Origin: a bacterium
GTDB lineage: Bacteria > UBP15 > UBA6099 > JAJRTR01
Reading direction: 5' to 3'
Length of the DNA: 28,898 bases
Assembly: GCA_024278215.1 (NCBI GenBank)
Contig: JAJRTR010000024.1
Span: 1 to 28,898, forward strand
Under the pieces are notes generated by a model. The model was not told the DNA's origin. It did not search any database and saw nothing but the letters and a program-made list of their open reading frames with translations. Shown piece by piece: positions 15,927 through 23,244 of the stretch. Each line of letters begins with the position of its first letter. The first letter of the stretch is position 1. The translations under genes were made by a program, and so were the position numbers.

Positions 15927-16289
15927 ATGAAAATCATACACGATCCGCAACAAGAGTTTTCTGCCCCGAGCGTCATCGCCGCAGAGGCCTGCCCGGCCGC
16001 TGGTTTCCGGCGCAGGCTGCTCGGCCTGATGTTTCGCAAAACATTCGGCGCAATAGATGCAATGTACTTCGAGCACTGCCGCGCCATCCACACATTCTTT
16101 ATGCGTTTCCCCATCGATGTCCTGTGTATCGACTCACGAAATACCGTCATTGACATGCGGCACTCGCTCGCGCCCGGCAAATACTTCGTACCAAAACGCG
16201 CGCCCGGTGTCATCATCGAGCTACCGCCCGGCACGCTACGCCGCAATAGCGTCAGCGTAGGCGGTCACATCATATTTGAAATCAGTTGA
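15927..16289 (+). CDS. DUF192 family protein
   Basis: A 120-residue protein that matches DUF192 (PF02643): RRRLLGLMFRKTF, then YFEHCRAIHTFFMRFPIDVLCID, a conserved hydrophobic/Asp pattern, and RAPGVIIELPPGTLRRNSVSVGG. Family members are small beta-rich proteins, often secreted, with no settled function; this one shows no clear signal peptide. AGGAGGTGTAGC precedes the ATG. The 5' leader consists of the family-2 element, so the promoter must lie in or before that element. Convergent with the HTH gene downstream. Confidence 0.85.
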   Translation: MKIIHDPQQEFSAPSVIAAEACPAAGFRRRLLGLMFRKTFGAIDAMYFEHCRAIHTFFMRFPIDVLCIDSRNTVIDMRHSLAPGKYFVPKRAPGVIIELPPGTLRRNSVSVGGHIIFEIS

Positions 16290-16356
16290 GAAGCAGATAG
16301 AGGTGGCACCGAAGCCGGGCGCGGCGGAGCACAGACAGCGGTTGGCGAATCTCGCT

Positions 16357-17169
16357 TTAACGCGGCATTGAATCCTGTAGATACGATATACCTCTTTGTT
16401 TTGCCGCCGCGAGACTCGAGAATTGCTTATCACAGACATCGCTGAATCCGGCAAGTGTTTTTCGACTGATCGACTCCTGATCTTCGAAAATTGCGAGACT
16501 CAGAAAAGAAAACCCCCATTTTTTAAACTTGTGCAGAGCAGTAGTCGCATCCCGAACGCGGTCGTCGTCAGGCAGGGCAAATATTAAAATCGGTCGATCA
16601 ATCCCTTTAACGTAACAATCGACAGTGAACATACCGTGCGGGTCGTGCGCAGGGTGGCTCCAGTCGAAAGCCCGCAGGTCTTCGGGTATGTTTTCTGTCA
16701 TGAGTTCCTGAAAATCATCAATGAAAGTCGAGCGACCGCGTTCTCTTGAAAGATTAGAGACACCCGCAATTTTCAGAAGGGCCTGCGCGAAAGAGTACAG
16801 AGCGTCGCCGTAATTATTCTCGCTTATTCGAAGAAACAACTCACCGTCCCGGTCTTCGACCTTGAATGCGGACAGAGCGTTCGCAATAATTTTCTGTCGT
16901 GTCCCCTTATGTATATCTTTATCGTCGTTGTCATAAGTGAGATGCATATATGTCTGGACTTCCCGGCTATCGAATTCTTCACAATCTATCCCGTATTTAC
17001 TGACTTTATACTGGATAATCCTCTTTGTTGTTCCGAGAATACGTGCCGCCGCAGACTGATTGCCGCCTGTTTTTTCAAGTGCTTTTTTGATAATATCTCG
17101 CTCGAAAGCCGACACACTGTCTTTCAGTGTGCCGGCCCCCAAGGAGATGAAAAAGGTTCTGTCTTCCAT
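16357..17169 (-). CDS. Fis-type HTH protein fused to DUF1828/DUF1829-like domains
   Basis: A 270-residue protein. Residues 13-62 are nearly a textbook C-terminus of an NtrC/NifA-type sigma-54 activator: GTLKDSVSAFERDIIKKALEK, then GGNQSAAARILGTTKRIIQY, a Fis helix-turn-helix. The AAA+ ATPase and receiver or GAF domains that normally precede it are absent. Residues about 90-265 resemble DUF1828/DUF1829 (DGELFLRISENNYGDALYSF; FDWSHPAHDPHGMFTVDCYVKG; ILIFALPDDD). It is the last gene of the porin-amtB-glnK operon, starting 8 bases after the glnK stop. It can probably bind DNA but cannot by itself remodel sigma-54 polymerase; I infer a modulating or sensing role in nitrogen control. The DUF match is from memory of the family pattern. 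Confidence 0.75.
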   Translation of the reverse strand: MEDRTFFISLGAGTLKDSVSAFERDIIKKALEKTGGNQSAAARILGTTKRIIQYKVSKYGIDCEEFDSREVQTYMHLTYDNDDKDIHKGTRQKIIANALSAFKVEDRDGELFLRISENNYGDALYSFAQALLKIAGVSNLSRERGRSTFIDDFQELMTENIPEDLRAFDWSHPAHDPHGMFTVDCYVKGIDRPILIFALPDDDRVRDATTALHKFKKWGFSFLSLAIFEDQESISRKTLAGFSDVCDKQFSSLAAAKQRGISYLQDSMPR

Positions 17170-17177
17170 AATGAATA

Positions 17178-17519
17178 TTACCCGATAGCTTCCGAGTCGG
17201 TTTCACCTGTTCTTATGCGTATGCACTCGAGCAGATCGGTAACGAAAATCTTGCCGTCACCGATATTGTTGGTCTTCGCGCCCTCGATGATTGCGTTGAC
17301 TGTCTTCTTAACAAAATCATCATTCACTCCAATATCAATTCTGATTTTCTTCAGTAGATTGATCTCGGAGATGACCCCTCGGTAGGTGGTCGTGTATCCG
17401 CCCTGCTGTCCACAACCGAGCGCGTTGGTAACAGACATTTTTTGTACTTCCGCTTTGAAAAGCGCTTTTTTAACATCCCTGAGTTTCTCAGGTCTTATAT
17501 ATGCCGTAATCAGTTTCAT
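17178..17519 (-). CDS. glnK: Nitrogen regulatory PII protein GlnK
   Basis: A 113-residue PII signal protein (family length 112). The N-terminus is [20 protein letters not shown]. The T-loop region [13 protein letters not shown] retains the Tyr equivalent to the uridylylated Tyr51. The B-loop and C-terminal signature [21 protein letters not shown] is intact. It binds ATP/ADP and 2-oxoglutarate and, next to amtB, is expected to gate the ammonium channel. GAGGAGG precedes the ATG, 30 bases after the amtB stop. Confidence 0.95.
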   Translation of the reverse strand: MKLITAYIRPEKLRDVKKALFKAEVQKMSVTNALGCGQQGGYTTTYRGVISEINLLKKIRIDIGVNDDFVKKTVNAIIEGAKTNNIGDGKIFVTDLLECIRIRTGETDSEAIG

Positions 17520-17549
17520 TGCTTGTTCCTCCTCGAAATAGTTTGCGCA

Positions 17550-18911
17550 TTACTGAAGTGTAAATATCTGGAAACCATCGTACGATTCCATGCCGTGCTC
17601 CTCGATGTCCAGCCCCCTGAGTTCTTCTTCCCTTGACACCCGCAGGCCGTTGAAAGCTTTAATGGCGTAGAAAAGCGCAAACCCGGTAACCATGCACCAC
17701 GCGAATACGGAGACCACACCAAGAGCCTGGATACCCAGGAGTTTCGCGCCGCCGCCGAAGAAAAGTCCACCTTCCGTGGCGAACAGGCCGATAGATAGTG
17801 TTCCCCACGTTCCGCATACTCCGTGTACTGCTACTGCGCCGACCGGATCGTCAATTTTCAGGACCCGATCAATGAAAATAACAGCGAATACAACCAGTAC
17901 GCCCGCAACCAGTCCGATCAGCAGCGCGCTGCCTATCCCCACGAATGCGCAGGGCGCTGTTATGGCGACCAGACCGGCCAGAACACCGTTCAGCGACATG
18001 CTCACATCGGCTTTACCGAATAATTTCCAGGCGGTAAACATCGCACTGAGCGCGCCCGCCGCGGCGGCAATGTTGGTGGTGACGGCAATGTGGCTTATAC
18101 TCGGGATCGCCTCCATCGTGCTTCCCGGATTGAACCCGAACCAGCCGAACCAGAGGATGAAAACCCCCAGGCCGGCGAGTAGTATATTATGTCCCGGAAT
18201 AGCATTTGATTTGCCGTTCGTATATTTGCCGATCCTCGGGCCCAGCACAATAGCGCCCGTGAGACCCAGCCATGCTCCGGTCGAGTGGACGACAGTGGAA
18301 CCGGCGAAATCAAGCATTCCCAGGTTGCCCAGCCAGCCTCCGCCCCATATCCAGTGCCCGATAACCGGGTATATGACTGCCGATATGACAAGACTGTAAA
18401 TAATATAGGATGAATACTTCGTTCTGCCTGCCATGGCGCCTGATACAATCGTGGCAGCCGTCGCGCAGAATACGAGCTGAAAGAAATATTTCAATTGCAA
18501 TCCTACAGGCGACCAGGAAAGCGAAGCAAAAGTTGCATCGGACGTCGCCTTGAGAAAAAATCCGCTGAGTCCCACAAAACCATTCCCGGCACCGAACATC
18601 AAACCGAAACCTACTATCCAGAAAGCGATACTGCCCACACAAAAGTCGACGAGATTCTTCATGAGAATATTCCCGGCATTTTTCGCCTGGTTGAAACCCG
18701 CCTCGACCATAGCGAAACCCGCCTGCATGAACATGACCAGCACTCCCGCCAGCAACACCCATACCGTGTCGATAGCGAGTTTTGTTGTCTTTATCGCTTC
18801 CGCGTTACCGGCTATAGTCGGCTCGGGGTTTTCAGCAGCAAACAGTACTATCGGCAATACAACAACAAATAATAAAAGCATTACGCTTATAAATCTTTTC
18901 CTGAAAATCAT
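17550..18911 (-). CDS. amtB: Ammonium transporter AmtB
   Basis: A 453-residue Amt/Rh-family channel with about 11 membrane helices and a cleavable-looking N-terminal signal (FISVMLLLFVVVLPIVLFAAENPEP). Signature segments include GFAMVEAGF, FFQLVFCATAATIVSGAMAGR, VVHSTGAWLGLTGAIVLGPR (first pore His), GLGVFILWFGWFGFNPGS and VHGVCGTWGTLSIGLFA (second pore His). The C-terminal cytoplasmic tail that contacts PII is present (EEELRGLDIEEHGMESYDGF). GAGGAGGG precedes the ATG. The upstream gap to the porin gene holds a hairpin. Confidence 0.96.
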   Translation of the reverse strand: MIFRKRFISVMLLLFVVVLPIVLFAAENPEPTIAGNAEAIKTTKLAIDTVWVLLAGVLVMFMQAGFAMVEAGFNQAKNAGNILMKNLVDFCVGSIAFWIVGFGLMFGAGNGFVGLSGFFLKATSDATFASLSWSPVGLQLKYFFQLVFCATAATIVSGAMAGRTKYSSYIIYSLVISAVIYPVIGHWIWGGGWLGNLGMLDFAGSTVVHSTGAWLGLTGAIVLGPRIGKYTNGKSNAIPGHNILLAGLGVFILWFGWFGFNPGSTMEAIPSISHIAVTTNIAAAAGALSAMFTAWKLFGKADVSMSLNGVLAGLVAITAPCAFVGIGSALLIGLVAGVLVVFAVIFIDRVLKIDDPVGAVAVHGVCGTWGTLSIGLFATEGGLFFGGGAKLLGIQALGVVSVFAWCMVTGFALFYAIKAFNGLRVSREEELRGLDIEEHGMESYDGFQIFTLQ

Positions 18912-18941
18912 TCTTCAACCCTCCTCAAAGGTTTTAATGTT

Positions 18942-18970
18942 TAACTCGCATATTTCACCAATGCGGGTTA
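18942..18970. repeat. Intergenic palindrome between porin and amtB
   Basis: Arms taactcgcat (18942-18951) and atgcgggtta (18961-18970) pair at 9 of 10 positions around the loop atttcacca. One arm overlaps the porin stop codon. No T-run follows on the minus strand, so it is more likely an RNA-stability or partial-termination hairpin than a full terminator. A closely similar palindrome occurs at 22702-22723. Confidence 0.65.
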
Positions 18971-19702
18971 AAGGCTGAACCCGAAGTCCAGTCCGGCCCA
19001 GAATTCGTTGTCGGTGTTTACTGCGTCTTCCGGCGTTATGATGTAGTTTATTGACGGCGTGATTTCGACGGAACCTGCCGCGAACGTCATGGAAAGGCCA
19101 AGATCAATATCGCTGATTCCACTTTTGCTGATCCACTGGCTGTCGTTGTAGCCCAGCCCGAGACTGAGCGAAAGAGCCGGCGCGCTCTCATCTGTGAAAA
19201 TGAAATCATAGCTTCCGCCCAGGAATATATATGTCCCGTCTCCGTCCTCCCAATCGTTATAAAAAGTAAGCGATGGACTCATGAACGCTTCCGGAAACGC
19301 AAAGCCGATGAACGCTTCCCTCGACTCTGTCTGGGCTTCCGCGGCAGAAACGACACTGGGAAATGTATATAAGGTATAGCCCGCCGACATTTCGAGAGAT
19401 TCCGTTACCTGGCCGGACCAGCTCAACGTGTAGTCCAGCTCATCGAGTTGTGAATCGGAGTCCTGGGCATAAGAACCCCATATATCGAGGGCTATCCCCT
19501 TACCGGTGTCGATGGAAATACCACCCTGTATGGCTGGTTCGCCGCTTGGGGCGAGGTCGAAACCTCTCCATATATATTTTGTAACGTACGTAATGTTTCC
19601 CGACGTTGAAACCTCCGCCAGTGCCTTGTGAGATGTAATTCCTCCGAGTAGTACTGCTACTGCCATAGCGATGAATGTTCCTTTCTTTATTGCTGATACC
19701 AT
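18968..19702 (-). CDS. TorF-family (Gcw_chp-type) putative outer-membrane porin
   Basis: A 244-residue protein with signal peptide (KKGTFIAMAVAVLLGGITSHKALA). It then has STSGNITYVTKYIWRGFDLA, the N-terminal hallmark of the TIGR02001/TorF family, where the Y/F-WRG motif is conserved. Alternating beta strands follow (LDYTLSWSGQVTESLEMSAGY; TYIFLGGSYDFIF; LSLSLGLGYND), ending in FWAGLDFGFSL with a C-terminal aromatic/Leu typical of barrels. AAGGAGG with 9-base spacing fixes the ATG at 19702; the longer open frame upstream would run across the sigma-54 promoter. It is the first gene of the ammonium operon, suggesting it admits nitrogenous solutes through the outer membrane. Confidence 0.82.
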   Translation of the reverse strand: MVSAIKKGTFIAMAVAVLLGGITSHKALAEVSTSGNITYVTKYIWRGFDLAPSGEPAIQGGISIDTGKGIALDIWGSYAQDSDSQLDELDYTLSWSGQVTESLEMSAGYTLYTFPSVVSAAEAQTESREAFIGFAFPEAFMSPSLTFYNDWEDGDGTYIFLGGSYDFIFTDESAPALSLSLGLGYNDSQWISKSGISDIDLGLSMTFAAGSVEITPSINYIITPEDAVNTDNEFWAGLDFGFSL

Positions 19703-19756
19703 TGATGGCACCTCCTTGTTTTTTTGCAGCCTCGCTTTAGCTGCAAAACCATAGAG

Positions 19757-19772
19757 AGCAATATAGATGCCA
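19757..19772 (-). promoter_or_regulatory. Sigma-54 (RpoN) promoter of the porin-amtB-glnK-HTH operon
   Basis: On the minus strand, TGGCATCTATATTGCT matches the -24/-12 consensus TGGCAYR-N4-TTGCW with exact spacing; only the base after TGGCAT departs (C for R). The -12 GC is about 56 bases before the porin ATG, leaving room for a start site and the AAGGAGG. A sigma-54 promoter before an ammonium operon is standard for nitrogen-limitation control. No clear NtrC-type enhancer site was recognised upstream. Confidence 0.85.
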
Positions 19773-20121
19773 AAGCGGATAAAATAGAGATATCCAATCA
19801 AGGATTATTTGATAATATTTTGTTTATCTGCGATTGTGTTTTAATCTGCTGAATAAAAAGGCCTGTTATGGGCGTGTTTTTTATCGCATACAATAATATT
19901 TCATCGTGAGTAAGCAAACAGAGAATTTTACTGGTTTTTGGAAAATATTATTTTCTGATGGAAAAAGGGTTGGAAGAATACTTGCGAATACGATACCGCA
20001 TTGTATTGTTATCGCTTGACGCAACAATTATGTGCCGCGCCGGGCCGTTTCTGATTGTTGCAGGAACATATTCATGATTACAATCGAAGGGCATGTAGCT
20101 GTAAATGTATGTTGAAAAGTC
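19773..20121. other. Intergenic region upstream of the nitrogen operon
   Basis: About 350 A/T-rich bases with no supportable gene. This is where enhancer sites for a sigma-54 activator would be expected. I looked for dyads of the NtrC kind and found none convincing; small A/T-rich repeats (ggaaaa, aatatt) occur near 19930-19970. Confidence 0.4.
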
Positions 20122-20152
20122 AAAAATGGATTTCCGTTGCGGGGTGGAAACC
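20122..20152 (-). terminator. Probable intrinsic terminator of the PBP1A gene
   Basis: On the minus strand GGTTTCC and GGAAATCC pair with one bulged base around a 10-base loop, followed by ATTTTTGACTTTTC. It lies 8 bases after the PBP1A stop codon. Confidence 0.65.
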
Positions 20153-20159
20153 AGGGCAA

Positions 20160-22379
20160 TCAATTTTCGACGAGTTGCATGCCGTCGTCGTCGGGTGCGT
20201 CGGTTGAGATGAAGACGAATTCTTTTGAGGGGCAGTTTTCGGGCAGCGCTTCGGGGCGGTCGCAGCGTTTATTGAGCGGGACGGGGTCGACGACGCCGGG
20301 CACCATGGATGCGAGGGGCACTGTGCCGTCTTCGGCGGGGACTTCGATCTGCACGGCGGCCATTTCCGTGGTGCGTGGCAGGCGGAAGTCGCGGACGGCG
20401 AGTTCCGCGTGAGCGGCTTTCATGAATCGGCCCCAGGTGGGTGCGGGTATCGAGCCGCCGGCGACGCCCCAGCCTATGGGTTTGCCTTTGACGAGGTTGC
20501 GCATTGGAGAATTGTCGTCGTTGCCGAACCATACTACTGTGGCGATCTGTGGTGTGAAACCGGCGAACCATGCGTCGCGATAGTCGCTTGTGGTGCCGGT
20601 TTTGCCTGCGGCGGGGCGACCGATGCGTGCTTTGCGGCCTGTGCCTGATTGTATGACTTCTTCGAGCGCGGGCACGATGCGGGCGATTACGTTGTCGTCG
20701 ACAACTTTCTTCCCTGATTTATATTGTTTCTGATAGATGATCTGGTCGTCGGGGCCTGTGATTTTGAGGATGGCGTTGGGTTCGATACGGTAGCCGCCGT
20801 TGGCTATGGCGGAGTAGGCGGTGACGAGTTCGAGTGGGGTGAGTTCGTAGGTGCCGAGCGGCATGGCCGGTTCGGGGCGCAGTGTGCTGGTGATGCCGAG
20901 GCTGCGGGCGGTAGCGACGACGTTTTCGAGACCGGCGAGGTGGCCCACCTTGACGGCGGGCACGTTGCGTGAGAGTCTGAGCGCGTCGAAGAGGCTGATT
21001 TCGCCTTTGTATTTTTTATCGTAGTTGTGCGGGCAGTAGTCTTCGCGATAAGCTTCGAAGCATGTTTTTTCGTCGAGAAGAGTGCTGTCGAGCGGGTAAC
21101 CCTGCGCGATGGCGGTCATGTAGACGAAGGGTTTGAAAGCGGAACCCGGCTGGCGCATCGCCTGCCATACGCGGTTGAATTTCGAGTCTTTGAAATCCGC
21201 GCCGCCTACCATGGCGAGTATGTCGCCGGTCTGCGGCTGGAGGGCGATGATCGCGCCCTGTGTAACATTGGCATTGCGTTTTTTTACAAGGCTCATGCCG
21301 TAATCTATGGCTTCTTCAGCTTCCTTCTGTTTCTTCATGTCGATTGTGGTGTATATGTTGTAGCCGTTGCGGTATAGCTGGTTGGAGTTGAACTTGAAGG
21401 GGCCGTCCTGGTCCTGGAGCATGTCGATGACGTAGGTGACGAAGTAGGGTGCCTTATAGTTTTCATAGGCGGGGCCGTTGAGTTTCGCCAGGTGGAACTT
21501 TTCATTTTCTGCGGCCTTGCACTGTTCTTCGGTGATGAAATTGAGTTCACGCATTTTCATCAGCACAGTGTCGCGCCGCTTTTTCGCGGCATCGGGATGG
21601 AAGTAGGGCGTGTAGTGTGAGGGCGCTTTTGTCAGGGCGGCGATCATGGCGTCTTCGCCTATTGTGAGGTCGTCGAGGTCTTTGCCGAAATATATCCACG
21701 CGGCGGTTTTCACACCGTGCGCGCCGTGCCCGAGATATATAAGGTTCAGATAGTTCTCGAGTATCTCGTCTTTCGAGTATTTCTTTTCGAGCATGAGCGA
21801 CAGGGATATCTCGCGGACTTTGCGGATGAGTTTGTCCCGCATACCGTTTTCCATGTGTAGTTCCTGCGCGAGGAACATGTTGCGTGCGAGTTGTTGCGTG
21901 ATGGTGCTGGCGCCGTGCCGTTTGGAGCCGCCGGTTTTCGCGAACAGGTACAGCGCGCGGCCCAGGCCCTCGAAGTCGAAGCCCTTGTGCTGGTAGAAGC
22001 GTTCGTCCTCGATAGCTATGAAAGCCATCTTCAGGTTGTCGGGGATTTCATTATATTTAACGTATTCGCGGTTTTCCTCGTAGAGCTCGGCAAGCAGTTC
22101 GCCGTCGGAGGCGAAAATGCGGGTGGTCTGCATCGTGGCCGGAATAGTAAGTTTATAAGCGGAAGGCAGATTTTCAGTATAGTTTGCAACGAGTTTGAAG
22201 GCGACTGCTGTGCCGGCGATGAGCGCCACGGTAGTGATCGCGCACAGCCATGCCAGTATAACGAATGGTCTGAAGCGGAATCTTCCGCGCGGCTTTTGCG
22301 TGGAATTTCCAGTGCTGTTGTCCGTGCCGACTGCGGGGGTTGCAGACACAGCGTTTTTCCATTTCAGTCGTTTTCTCAT
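20160..22379 (-). CDS. mrcA: Class A penicillin-binding protein 1A (bifunctional transglycosylase/transpeptidase)
   Basis: A 739-residue enzyme that polymerises and cross-links peptidoglycan. A cytoplasmic basic N-terminus and one membrane helix (VILAWLCAITTVALIAGTAVAF, about 40-61) come first. The GT51 transglycosylase has IAIEDERFYQHKGFD (catalytic Glu124), GASTITQQLARN and KVREISLSLMLEKKYSKDEILENYLN. The transpeptidase has SAFK (nucleophile Ser413, Lys416), SRNVPAVKVG and KTGTTSDYRDAWFAGFTP. The C-terminus is short, without extra PASTA-type domains. It stands alone: A/T-rich DNA lies upstream and a hairpin with a T-run downstream. Start ATG 22379 is preceded by GGAAGAG. Confidence 0.95.
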   Translation of the reverse strand: MRKRLKWKNAVSATPAVGTDNSTGNSTQKPRGRFRFRPFVILAWLCAITTVALIAGTAVAFKLVANYTENLPSAYKLTIPATMQTTRIFASDGELLAELYEENREYVKYNEIPDNLKMAFIAIEDERFYQHKGFDFEGLGRALYLFAKTGGSKRHGASTITQQLARNMFLAQELHMENGMRDKLIRKVREISLSLMLEKKYSKDEILENYLNLIYLGHGAHGVKTAAWIYFGKDLDDLTIGEDAMIAALTKAPSHYTPYFHPDAAKKRRDTVLMKMRELNFITEEQCKAAENEKFHLAKLNGPAYENYKAPYFVTYVIDMLQDQDGPFKFNSNQLYRNGYNIYTTIDMKKQKEAEEAIDYGMSLVKKRNANVTQGAIIALQPQTGDILAMVGGADFKDSKFNRVWQAMRQPGSAFKPFVYMTAIAQGYPLDSTLLDEKTCFEAYREDYCPHNYDKKYKGEISLFDALRLSRNVPAVKVGHLAGLENVVATARSLGITSTLRPEPAMPLGTYELTPLELVTAYSAIANGGYRIEPNAILKITGPDDQIIYQKQYKSGKKVVDDNVIARIVPALEEVIQSGTGRKARIGRPAAGKTGTTSDYRDAWFAGFTPQIATVVWFGNDDNSPMRNLVKGKPIGWGVAGGSIPAPTWGRFMKAAHAELAVRDFRLPRTTEMAAVQIEVPAEDGTVPLASMVPGVVDPVPLNKRCDRPEALPENCPSKEFVFISTDAPDDDGMQLVEN

Positions 22380-22669
22380 CTTGTTTGCTCTTCCTTCTAT
22401 CGAGTTTGCCCGGCTTCTATAGTTCTACCGGACAATAGATCAATTACCTTGCCATCTTCATATCCAGACTTTTACAATCATTAATAAAATCCATATAAAT
22501 AAGGGATTTTTTTACTAAAATAATTTTTAGCGGTATTTACCGGGCTAAACAACAGTTATCCAGTGTGGAAAGTTTGTGTCGGTATTGACACGTGTATGTG
22601 TAAAAAATGCAACGGGGGCAACGGTGGGCAGAGAATAATATGGTGAAATGCGGAAACGTCCGGCTTATT
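22380..22669. other. Intergenic region between the acyl-CoA cluster and PBP1A
   Basis: About 290 bases without a gene. It is A/T-rich near PBP1A, where its promoter must lie; no strong -35/-10 pair was recognised. Two small dyads are visible: cggtatttaccg (22531-22542) and gtgtc/gacac around ggtatt (22576-22591). Confidence 0.4.
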
Positions 22670-22695
22670 GGTTCCCACCGGGGACGGCGGGAACC
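22670..22695. terminator. GC-rich hairpin downstream of the DUF35 gene
   Basis: ggttccc (22670-22676) pairs perfectly with gggaacc (22689-22695) around a 12-base loop. It lies 38 bases after the end of the minus-strand acyl-CoA operon. No T-run follows on the minus strand, so termination may need Rho or the hairpin may only protect the 3' end. Confidence 0.45.
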
Positions 22696-22701
22696 AGTAA
22701 A

Positions 22702-22723
22702 CCGCATATTTCGCCAATGCGGG
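22702..22723. repeat. Second copy of the intergenic palindrome
   Basis: Arms ccgcat (22702-22707) and atgcgg (22717-22722) with loop atttcgcca. Compared with 18942-18970, the core cgcatatttc-ccaatgcggg is the same apart from one loop base. Both copies sit immediately after a minus-strand gene, suggesting a REP-like element or a conserved 3'-end hairpin. Confidence 0.6.
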
Positions 22724-22732
22724 CCAAAAATG

Positions 22733-23203
22733 TCAGAGCACCGGCTCGAAGTGGTCGATATCGAGGATAGTGTTTGTCGGTTCGCTGGAGAAAACAGCTT
22801 TCACTTCCATGCCGATCTCGACATTTTCGGGCTGTACCATCTCGAGGACATGAGGTATGGCGGTGTCAGCGCCGTCGAGTTTTATCATCGCCAGTATATA
22901 GGGCGCTTTTCGCGGCCTGTGTTTATCGTCTTTGTGAACTATTGTAAAATTCGTCACCACGCCCGTATTGCCCAGCATCACCCATTTGTCGCCGAGGTCT
23001 TCGAAATCCTTCTCGCACACCTGTCGCGGCGGCACATAGACCTTGCCGCATGTGTCGCACCGCACGCCGAGTATCTCCCTCTTGTCCCTGAGCGCGATGA
23101 GGAACTTGCTGCCCACTGTGCCCGCGAAATACTGATAGGGCAGTGCAAGTTTTCCGTCGACCACGTAAGCGTCTTTATATTTTTCACCTTTATCCTGGTT
23201 CAT
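22733..23203 (-). CDS. Zn-ribbon/OB-fold DUF35 protein (acyl-CoA-associated)
   Basis: A 156-residue protein with the DUF35 plan: an N-terminal helix region (ALPYQYFAGTVGSKFLIALRDKREI), a rubredoxin-like zinc ribbon, then an OB-fold (TGVVTNFTIVHKDD ... ILAMIKLDGADTAIPHVL ... IGMEVKAVF). The ribbon reads CDTCGKVYVPPRQVCEKD, so the fourth cysteine is replaced by Asp. DUF35 proteins form complexes with thiolase-fold partners (ChsH2-Ltp2 aldolase, BbsA-BbsB, archaeal HMG-CoA synthase assemblies). It is last in the operon, 41 bases after the SCP2-DUF35 fusion. GGGAG precedes the ATG at 23203; the longer upstream frame overlaps the neighbour. Confidence 0.88.
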   Translation of the reverse strand: MNQDKGEKYKDAYVVDGKLALPYQYFAGTVGSKFLIALRDKREILGVRCDTCGKVYVPPRQVCEKDFEDLGDKWVMLGNTGVVTNFTIVHKDDKHRPRKAPYILAMIKLDGADTAIPHVLEMVQPENVEIGMEVKAVFSSEPTNTILDIDHFEPVL

Positions 23204-23244
23204 GTTTTTGCTCCCTTTAAGATCGCAGCCTGTCGCGTTTTCGT

